From Verrucomicrobiales bacterium (lineage in GTDB: Bacteria > Verrucomicrobiota > Verrucomicrobiia > Limisphaerales > J093): DNA of 64,000 nucleotides. The stretch lies in contig JACKPW010000017.1 of the NCBI GenBank assembly GCA_024233215.1, positions 1-64,000 of the forward strand. The letters are read 5' to 3'. The position numbers and the translations under genes were made by a program. Positions 16,820 through 23,704 of the stretch are shown here, piece after piece (position 1 is the stretch's first letter; every line of letters begins with the position of its first letter). Under the pieces are notes generated by a model. The model worked only from the letters and a program-made list of their open reading frames with translations. It was not told the DNA's origin and made no database searches.

Positions 16820-18394
16820 ATGAGCAAACGGTTCTACGTCACCACCGCCATTGACTACGTCAACGGCCAACCGCACGTTGGACAGGCCTACGAGAAGGTC
16901 ATCACGGACGTGATCGCCCGGGTCCATCGCGCCCTGGGCGAGCCGACCTTCTTCCTGACCGGCACGGATGAACACGGCCAGAAGGTGCAGCAGACCGCGA
17001 TGGCCGCCGGCAAGCCGCCCCAGGAGTATTGCGACGAACTTGCCGCCATCTGGCGTTCGCTCGCCGGCACGCTGGGATTGTCCAACGACGATTTCATTCG
17101 CACGACCGATCCCGGTCACGAGGCCATCATCCAGGCCATCCTCACCAAGCTGAACGAAAACGGCCACTTCTACCGTGCGCCCTACCACGGTTACTACTCC
17201 ATGAAGGAGGAGACCTTTCTCACGGAGAAGGACCGCCGCGAGGACGGGACGTTCGATCCGCTCTGGGGCCAGGTCGTCGAACTGGTGGAGGAGAACTACT
17301 ACTTCAAAATGGGGCGGCATCAGCAGTGGCTGATCGACCATATCGAGGCAAATCCGGACTTCATCGCCCCCGGTTTCAGGCGCAACGAGGTTCTCGGCTT
17401 CCTCCGCAACAACACCCTCGAGGATCTGTGCATCACCCGGCCCAAGGCGCGCCTGAGCTGGGGCATCCCGCTGCCTTTCGACCCGGACTACATCACCTAC
17501 GTCTGGTTCGATGCCCTGGTGAACTACGCCAGCCTGCCGGGGCTGCGGGGGGATCCCGTCGTGCTCGACGCTCTCGGACCCTGGCTCCCCGAAGGCAGCG
17601 GCATCGAGCGCAACCCCGACCTGCAGCTCTGGCCGGCGGACATCCACGTCATCGGCAAGGACATCATCAAGTTTCACGCCGTCTACTGGCCGATCATGCT
17701 CAAGGCGATGGAACTGCCGCTGCCCCGCCAGATCCTCGCCCATGGCTGGTGGCAGAAGGACAACGAGCGGATGAGCAAGACCACGGGCAACGTGGTGGAC
17801 CCCGTGGCGGTCATCCAGGAATGGGGCGTGGACGCCTTCCGCTACTACGTCACCCGCGAACTGGACATCGGCCCGGACGGCAACTGGACCGATGCGGGTT
17901 TTGCGGGGCGGTATCAAGCTGAACTCGCCAACGGACTGGGCAACCTGATCAACCGGTCACTCTCGATGCTGCGCCGCTACCGGGAAGGCGTCGTGCCCCC
18001 GCGCCACGACGAACTGAAACCGGACGTGACGGCTGCGGTGGCAACCGTTCGCAACCTGCTGCGACAACACTCCCTGCAGGCGTCGTTGATCGCCATCTGG
18101 CGGCTCATCGACCGCGTCAACCAGTACGTCGATCAAACCGCGCCGTTCAAGCTGGCAAAGGATCCGGCGCAGGCCGAGCGGCTGGGCGAGGTCCTCTACA
18201 ACCTCGTGGAAACCTGTCGTGTACTGGCTGTGCTCATCTGGCCGTTCCTGCCCGACACCGCCGGGAGGATCTTCAGCCAACTGGCGTTGGAAGGTTCTCC
18301 TGACCGTCTGGATCTGGCGTCCTGGGGCGGGCTCGCCGAAGGGCACGTGGTTGGCACGCCAGCTCCGTTGTTCCCCCGCCGCGACGGGAAGTAG
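16820..18394 (+). CDS. metG: Methionyl-tRNA synthetase
   Basis: 524 residues from ATG 16820 (MSKRFYVTTAIDYVNG). Class I signature 1 reads H19-V-G-Q22, with Gln in place of the second His of HIGH; signature 2 is RMSKT at 317-321. YYSMKEETFLTEKD and the following segment lack the zinc-knuckle cysteines, as in the zinc-free subgroup. The anticodon-binding helical domain is present (residue 370 onward), but the C-terminal OB-fold tRNA-binding domain is absent. It charges initiator and elongator tRNA-Met. It is preceded by a heptamer repeat tract and followed by a REP element at the junction with a converging gene. Confidence 0.95.
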   Translation: MSKRFYVTTAIDYVNGQPHVGQAYEKVITDVIARVHRALGEPTFFLTGTDEHGQKVQQTAMAAGKPPQEYCDELAAIWRSLAGTLGLSNDDFIRTTDPGHEAIIQAILTKLNENGHFYRAPYHGYYSMKEETFLTEKDRREDGTFDPLWGQVVELVEENYYFKMGRHQQWLIDHIEANPDFIAPGFRRNEVLGFLRNNTLEDLCITRPKARLSWGIPLPFDPDYITYVWFDALVNYASLPGLRGDPVVLDALGPWLPEGSGIERNPDLQLWPADIHVIGKDIIKFHAVYWPIMLKAMELPLPRQILAHGWWQKDNERMSKTTGNVVDPVAVIQEWGVDAFRYYVTRELDIGPDGNWTDAGFAGRYQAELANGLGNLINRSLSMLRRYREGVVPPRHDELKPDVTAAVATVRNLLRQHSLQASLIAIWRLIDRVNQYVDQTAPFKLAKDPAQAERLGEVLYNLVETCRVLAVLIWPFLPDTAGRIFSQLALEGSPDRLDLASWGGLAEGHVVGTPAPLFPRRDGK

Positions 18395-18410
18395 AACCGG
18401 CGAAGGGGTC

Positions 18411-18517
18411 AGTTCTTGATAATGGCATATCGCCGCGGACGGCCACCTTCGGGGTCGCAGTGGAGGGGCTGCCACACCTTGGCCCGATATGACCATATCA
18501 AGAACCGACCCCTCCTC
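18411..18517. repeat. REP-type palindromic element, copy C
   Basis: The left arm GGGGTCAGTTCTTGATAATG and right arm CATATCAAGAACCGACCCC form an imperfect inverted repeat about 105 bp long, able to fold into one long hairpin. Both ends match the element edges at 57-402 and 3178-3292. It fills the gap between the converging metG (ends 18394) and glycosidase-like gene (ends 18520) and could serve as a bidirectional terminator or mRNA stabiliser. Confidence 0.8.
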
Positions 18518-18519
18518 TT

Positions 18520-20562
18520 TCATTTACCGCCCCCGTCGAGGAGCGCCTGCAACACTGCCAGGTCCGACGGGTTCCCAGCCGGATCGAAGTTGAAGGACTC
18601 CTCGAAGGCGACGAGGTCGCGGCGCCGTGCGTCCAGGGCCGTAATGACTTCGGCGTCGCGGACGAGGACGAACACGTTGACCGCACCGCACCGCGTACTT
18701 ACTTCCACCCGCTGGCCTTCGCGTTTCATCGAAACCGGTGTCACGGCATCGGCGTCCACGCGGGCCAGCACCTGCGCCTCGTCAAGGTACGCAGGCACGG
18801 GCCAGGAAAGGGTGGCTTCGCGGGGAGGTGCGAACTTGAACACCCGCTCCTCGGGGTCCGGTTGATAATCCAGATCAAGCGCGAACAGCAGCGCCCCGCG
18901 CGGTCCGGCCACGACCGCCAGGTCCCAATCCGGTCGGCCATCCCGCGTGATGCGTTCGTAGTGATACGCTTCCCCCTCGAGGTGGAAGTCCTCCAGCAAC
19001 CGGATTTCCCGGTTCACCCGGGTGATGGGCTCGATGAGGTCCGGGAACTTGAGCAGCGACTTCAGGCTCAGGTTGAACCAGTAAAGGGAAGTGACCCGGC
19101 TGCTGAGCGCGTGATAGGCCTGCACGCGGAGTTCGTCGGGGGTCGGTGAGGTCCGGGAACGGCCCTGGCCGCTCCAGCCATCGTGGGCGCCTTGGGACCA
19201 GTACGCGATGGGCATCGGCCGGTTCAGTTCGCGCAGGCTGCGGGTCATGTCGCCAATGGTTTCCAGGGGTGCGCCCCAGCGAAGCCGTTCACCGCCCCAA
19301 CGATCGTAGGCCCGCCATGAGTCCGAGGCCGGCGCACAAACTCGGTAGGCATCGTAATGGGGGAAGTCCGAAAGCCCGGCGTAGAAGCGCCAGATACGTT
19401 CCTCACTGTGGGTCACGCTGGTGGGCAACCGGGTGCGCTGATACGGCGCAAAGGCCCGCCAGACCTCCATCGGCGGAACCGGTCGGCCGCCGCCGTATTG
19501 CGGTTCGCCGAGGAACTCCACCGCGTGAATCCGGGGCAACACAGCGTCCGTGTCGTACTGGTCCAAGGGCTGGCAGCGGTTCATGTACTTCAGCGGGTAT
19601 CGGGAATAGAGCGCCTCGTTGTCGGTGTAGCCGGGCACGGCTTGGTGCATGCCCGTGTTCAGGTGCATTCGCCGGAGCGTCTTGAGATACGGCACGCATT
19701 GGAGCGTGTTGCTGCCGCCCAGTCCGGAGGCCACCCAGCCACCGCTGAGGTCGAAGGTCTCGCGTTTGATGCGGAGGTGCGTCGAGAGCCAGCCCCAGCC
19801 CACGCCCGAGCACCACACTTGAACGACAGCATAGGTCAGCGGCAGCGGGCCGGTGGGAACGCGTGCGCCACCGTGGTCTCCGGTCGGAATGACGCAGTCA
19901 CCCGGGAAAGCTTCAAGGTTCCCAATGCAGCCCTGTGAGCGGAGGGCACGCCACGAGATGCCTTCCTCGGGAACCCAGAGCCTCGCAGCGACGAGCCTCA
20001 GTGGCTCGCCGGTCTGGTTCACCACATGAAACACCATCGAATCGGGCCGGGGATCGTCCCCTTTGCCAAGGAACGTCACGGACGACAGCCACGCGCGGGG
20101 GGCCGCGATGGCGAAGTGGTTGGTCCAGTTGCCCACGATCAGGTCCGCCTCCGTCCCCACGCCCCAGGGCGCGCGCTGGCCATTGAAGCTCCACACCGTG
20201 AGAGCGCTCGGCGGCAACAACAACGGCTCGTTCGTCCACGCACTCGGGAAGTCGTGCCAGGACCATTCATCCGCGGCCAGCAGTTCGTCCGGGGTCTTTC
20301 CTCGCACATGCACGGGTGTGCTCGCATCGAAACGGATTGGCTCATCCCCATGGTTCATGAGGAACAACTGCACCCGCGCCCCCAGGCTGAAATCGGGCTC
20401 GCGTCGGTACCGCATCTCGGTGGACTGGACATGCGGCGTCACGGTCACACCCACCAGCTTGAGGGCTTGCGAGTGACCGTCGGAGGCAAGGACGACCGAG
20501 GCCGACAGCGCGGCAAAGCGAAGTCTCAACAGGTGCATCGGGATGTTCTGGAACATGCTCAT
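18520..20562 (-). CDS. Secreted protein of unknown function, possibly glycosidase-like
   Basis: 680 residues; ATG at 20562, with in-frame ATGs at 20556 and 20538. A signal peptide (LRLRFAALSASVVLAS) ends near residue 33. The N-terminal half looks beta-rich; the middle has aromatic-rich segments reminiscent of glycoside-hydrolase TIM barrels (WRFYAGLSDFPHYDAY, MPIAYWSQGAHDGW, SLYWFNLSLKSLL); the C-terminus resembles a beta-sandwich. I do not recognise a named family and cannot assign catalytic residues. It lies 27 bp downstream of another secreted glycosidase-like gene on the same strand, so both probably act on the same extracellular substrate. Confidence 0.6.
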   Translation of the reverse strand: MSMFQNIPMHLLRLRFAALSASVVLASDGHSQALKLVGVTVTPHVQSTEMRYRREPDFSLGARVQLFLMNHGDEPIRFDASTPVHVRGKTPDELLAADEWSWHDFPSAWTNEPLLLPPSALTVWSFNGQRAPWGVGTEADLIVGNWTNHFAIAAPRAWLSSVTFLGKGDDPRPDSMVFHVVNQTGEPLRLVAARLWVPEEGISWRALRSQGCIGNLEAFPGDCVIPTGDHGGARVPTGPLPLTYAVVQVWCSGVGWGWLSTHLRIKRETFDLSGGWVASGLGGSNTLQCVPYLKTLRRMHLNTGMHQAVPGYTDNEALYSRYPLKYMNRCQPLDQYDTDAVLPRIHAVEFLGEPQYGGGRPVPPMEVWRAFAPYQRTRLPTSVTHSEERIWRFYAGLSDFPHYDAYRVCAPASDSWRAYDRWGGERLRWGAPLETIGDMTRSLRELNRPMPIAYWSQGAHDGWSGQGRSRTSPTPDELRVQAYHALSSRVTSLYWFNLSLKSLLKFPDLIEPITRVNREIRLLEDFHLEGEAYHYERITRDGRPDWDLAVVAGPRGALLFALDLDYQPDPEERVFKFAPPREATLSWPVPAYLDEAQVLARVDADAVTPVSMKREGQRVEVSTRCGAVNVFVLVRDAEVITALDARRRDLVAFEESFNFDPAGNPSDLAVLQALLDGGGK

Positions 20563-20589
20563 GAGAACAGCCGGTCAGGTTCGGGGGAT

Positions 20590-22809
20590 TCAATAGCTGA
20601 GTTGGACGACTTCGTGAATGTCTTCAACGAGGAGTTCCAGACGGTTGCCGCCCTTCTTCAACTCCGTCGCGGGGTTGAACGCCTTCGCGCGCTTGAAGCC
20701 GTCGCGCACCTCGATGGTCACGCGAAAGATCGGGGCGTCCTCGATGGGGACGGGCAGGACGTACGGTCGGTCCTTGGCCGGCGTGGTTTGGGGCGGGGCA
20801 TCGTAGCCCAGGAGATGGACCCGCAGCGTACGTGCGATCGGATCGTCGGTCACAACGGTCTGCACGGTGGTGGGGGCCTCGATGCGGACCCACGGTTCGG
20901 GATTCAGCAGACGGACGGCATTCGCCAGGAGCTTGCGGGTTTCGGTGATGTGATGATCGCTGGCGGTGGCCCAGTCGGGTGAGCCGGCGAAGGTGAGGAC
21001 AGCGCCATTGCCCACGTGGTTGAGCAGCATGGCCGGACCGACCGGTGTGTCGGCGCTCAGGGGCCAATCTTGGTTGTAACGCCCCTCGACATGAAGCGAC
21101 GTGCGGTGCGGTTTGAGCAGTTCGCCAATCGGTGTGGCGGTGGTGGCTTCGTACACGACCGCCGGACCGCGGACCAGGAACGGCCAATTCGTTCTTGCCG
21201 ATCCGCGCATCGATTCCGATGGCGCCCAAGGCTCCACGATGACGTCTGACCGAGTGGAGAACCTCACCCAGTTGTCGGTTGAATCGAGTTCGCGAACGAG
21301 TTTCGCGCCGGCCAATTCCTGCAGCGCCGACTCTTCTCGCCGTTCCCCCCGCCAGCCGCGTGTGCCGGTCAAACCGGTGACAAGAAGCTTCCCGCCTTCT
21401 TCGACATACCGGCGAAACAGCGCGACCTCCTTGTCTGACACGATAGCCACGTTCGGCAGCATCACGACCGGAAACCGCTTCAGCGTCTCCAGCGTGACCT
21501 TCTCGTCGAGGATGACCCCCCAGGGAATGTGCTCGTACACCATCGCCTTGTGCGCGCCTTGGAAGCTCTGGAAGTACTTCGCCGGTTGGTCGCGCCCGAA
21601 CCAATCCCGGGTGCGGCTGCTAAAGTAGAGCCCCACCTCGTAAACGGCGGGATGCCCAAACTGCGAGCGCTTGGCAGCGACCTCCCTGAACGCCGCGCCA
21701 AATCGCTCGTAAGCCACGGGGTCGAGCCACCCGTCAAATGCCGTCTTGTCCACGATGGTCACAAAGCCGCCGTGGCTGAGCAGGGTGAGCAGTTCCCAGC
21801 GCAGGTCGTTCAAGGGGCGCGTGGTCTGATCGTGATACATCCGAACCCCGCGTTGCATGGCGATCTGGAACGGGAGACCCGGCGTGGCTGCCCGGTAGAA
21901 CTCCGCGTTCAGCCCCACGGTCAATGCGCTGAAACCCCAGACGCCCGTTTCGCCCGTGACGAAATCCCCGTTGCCCGCGTGTTGGACGGGACGTTGCCCC
22001 ACCTCCCAGGAGAACGGTGGGTTGCCGTGGTAGTTGTAGTCCACCGTCGCCCGCGGATTCACACGCCGGATGTGAGCGGTCAACTCCTTCTCAAACCGTT
22101 CGCTGCCGGCGTAGCGGAACTTCAGCATCCGATCCCAATCCTCATCCCAGGTGACCCCCGCAGGCATGGGGCGACCGTATTCCGCTTCAAACTCTTTCCG
22201 GCAGGTGGCGCACCAGCAGCCGTAAGGAGGGCCGAACCCCTGGTCGACCATGTCGAGGTGAAAACCATCAATGCCGTAAGCGAGTTGCTCGTCCACCATC
22301 TGCTTCAGGTACTCCAGATAGCCGGAGCGATAACAGACCCGCCCATCGATCGGCTTGCCGTCCGAAGCCACCGCCCGCCAGTCGGGATGCTCCCGCAGGG
22401 TGTGTCCCGGGTATTGCACCTGGCAGTAGGCAATGACCGGCAGACCGAGCCTGTGCCCCTCGCCCACCGCTTCACGCAGCACATCGCGATTCCCCAAGCC
22501 GGGCGGCTTCGGCTGGAATTTCGAATCGTAGAACACCCAGTCGCCCTCGCGCGCCCAGATGACCAGGTATTCCGCGCCGCACGCCTGGGTCGCCCGCGCA
22601 ATGTCACCGCCGTTGAACCGGCTCGCAAAGCCGACATCGCTGGGCGAACTGCCAAACTGCGAGCCGGTCGGCCCGACTTCCAATCCCACCAGCGAATGCG
22701 CGTACCAGGGCCTCGCCTCACGGCTCGGGGCAGGCGTGTCTCCCGCGTGTCCCGACCCGATAAGAACCCACGTTGCCAGACCAGCCAGGAACGACCGGAG
22801 GTGCTTCAT
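20590..22809 (-). CDS. Secreted glycosyl-hydrolase-like protein (GHL6/GH42-type trimerisation fold)
   Basis: 739 residues from ATG 22809 (MKHLRSFLAGLATW), signal peptide ending GSGHAGD. The N-terminal TIM barrel has GIDGFHLDMVDQGFG followed by a Cys cluster (GCWCATCRKEFEAEYG), a pattern of hypothetical glycosyl hydrolase family 6 (GHL6) and fucosidase-like barrels. About 430-620 resembles the GH42 beta-galactosidase trimerisation domain (PVVMLPNVAIVSDKEVALFRRYVEEGGKLLVTG). A beta-sandwich ends the protein (ELKKGGNRLELLVEDIHEV). It is the first gene of a two-gene operon with 18520-20562. Substrate unknown; it is possibly a beta-galactosidase or fucosidase relative. Confidence 0.68.
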   Translation of the reverse strand: MKHLRSFLAGLATWVLIGSGHAGDTPAPSREARPWYAHSLVGLEVGPTGSQFGSSPSDVGFASRFNGGDIARATQACGAEYLVIWAREGDWVFYDSKFQPKPPGLGNRDVLREAVGEGHRLGLPVIAYCQVQYPGHTLREHPDWRAVASDGKPIDGRVCYRSGYLEYLKQMVDEQLAYGIDGFHLDMVDQGFGPPYGCWCATCRKEFEAEYGRPMPAGVTWDEDWDRMLKFRYAGSERFEKELTAHIRRVNPRATVDYNYHGNPPFSWEVGQRPVQHAGNGDFVTGETGVWGFSALTVGLNAEFYRAATPGLPFQIAMQRGVRMYHDQTTRPLNDLRWELLTLLSHGGFVTIVDKTAFDGWLDPVAYERFGAAFREVAAKRSQFGHPAVYEVGLYFSSRTRDWFGRDQPAKYFQSFQGAHKAMVYEHIPWGVILDEKVTLETLKRFPVVMLPNVAIVSDKEVALFRRYVEEGGKLLVTGLTGTRGWRGERREESALQELAGAKLVRELDSTDNWVRFSTRSDVIVEPWAPSESMRGSARTNWPFLVRGPAVVYEATTATPIGELLKPHRTSLHVEGRYNQDWPLSADTPVGPAMLLNHVGNGAVLTFAGSPDWATASDHHITETRKLLANAVRLLNPEPWVRIEAPTTVQTVVTDDPIARTLRVHLLGYDAPPQTTPAKDRPYVLPVPIEDAPIFRVTIEVRDGFKRAKAFNPATELKKGGNRLELLVEDIHEVVQLSY

Positions 22810-23017
22810 GCACCCAGCATAGGAGACGGGTGTGCCGAAAGACCAGCTTTGGAGCGGGGTCGCCGGAGTGCCAAAAGGCTTTCCCAGCGGAGGCATCGCG
22901 AGTAGGTCAGAACCCGCAAATGAGCGCTGCCACCGGCCTCAGGAAGCCCATTCTTCGGATATCCACCCCAAATAGGGTGTGGCCCAGACTTGCTCAATCC
23001 CCTGTAAAACGCCACCG

Positions 23018-23422
23018 ATGAAGCCTCCCTATCGAGTATTCGTTGTTTGCGGCTTGGTTCTGCTCGGCCTGATCTTCTGGCAGGGGTTTTTCGGGGGTTC
23101 CCACGTCAAGGACACAGCGTTCACAAGAGAATTCAATCAAATCTCCCTCCTCGCCTGCAAAGTGGTTAACTCCAAGATTCCGCCGCCCAAGGGGCCGGAT
23201 TCGACACGAATCGAAGCGTTTGAGTCTGCAGGCATTCTCTCTTCGAACGATGTGGCGTACGTGCGGCAACACGGTATTGAGTTTCACGGTTTCGATGGCA
23301 CGAGGACAGGCGCGAACGTCGCAATCTTTGAGGCCGTGTGCACAAGCACCAAGCCACCTCGCCGTATCATTGGGCATGCGGATGGACACGCGGAGTGCCG
23401 CGAACTACGCCGTGAGCCATGA
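23018..23422 (+). CDS. Small membrane-anchored hypothetical protein
   Basis: 134 residues from ATG 23018. One N-terminal hydrophobic segment (VFVVCGLVLLGLIFWQGFF) acts as a membrane anchor or uncleaved signal; the rest is soluble with no motif I recognise. It ends in IIGHADGHAECRELRREP, somewhat like the G-DGH-E end of some pseudopilin-like proteins, but the anchor lacks the prepilin cleavage motif. It is a lone gene in an accessory stretch next to a broken antitoxin, and its sequence is less GC-rich than its neighbours. The 208 bp upstream (22810-23017) show nothing recognisable. Confidence 0.5.
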   Translation: MKPPYRVFVVCGLVLLGLIFWQGFFGGSHVKDTAFTREFNQISLLACKVVNSKIPPPKGPDSTRIEAFESAGILSSNDVAYVRQHGIEFHGFDGTRTGANVAIFEAVCTSTKPPRRIIGHADGHAECRELRREP

Positions 23423-23575
23423 CACTTTACCAGAGCATCGAGCCAACATCAGGCAGCCAGGTCTGTCCTTCCCCATGCGTAAGTCAGTGGCAGCTGCCTC
23501 CCATGGCTCATGCTCGGCGTTTAGGGGGCGACAGGTTGTGATTGAGCCTTGGGGACTCGCAGGTATTCTGTGCGC

Positions 23576-23644
23576 ATGAGCATGACGGTGGAGCAAATCG
23601 TGGATGAGGCCCTGGGGCTTCCCAGTGAAGTACCTGGCTGCTGA
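23576..23644 (+). pseudogene. Truncated antitoxin of the putative addiction-module component family
   Basis: A 22-codon frame reads MSMTVEQIVDEALGLPSEV and then stops. The start matches the N-terminus of small addiction-module antitoxins (TIGR02574-like: M(T)xxxEEIxxxALxLPxE), which normally run about 70 residues. No partner toxin follows; the next gene starts at 23705. It is a remnant. The rest of 23423-23704 shows no other gene. Confidence 0.5.
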
Positions 23645-23704
23645 GAACCGCCGTGTTGGCGTGTGAGGATTCGTCCTCAGGCCGGTCTGAACCAGGGACC
23701 GGTT

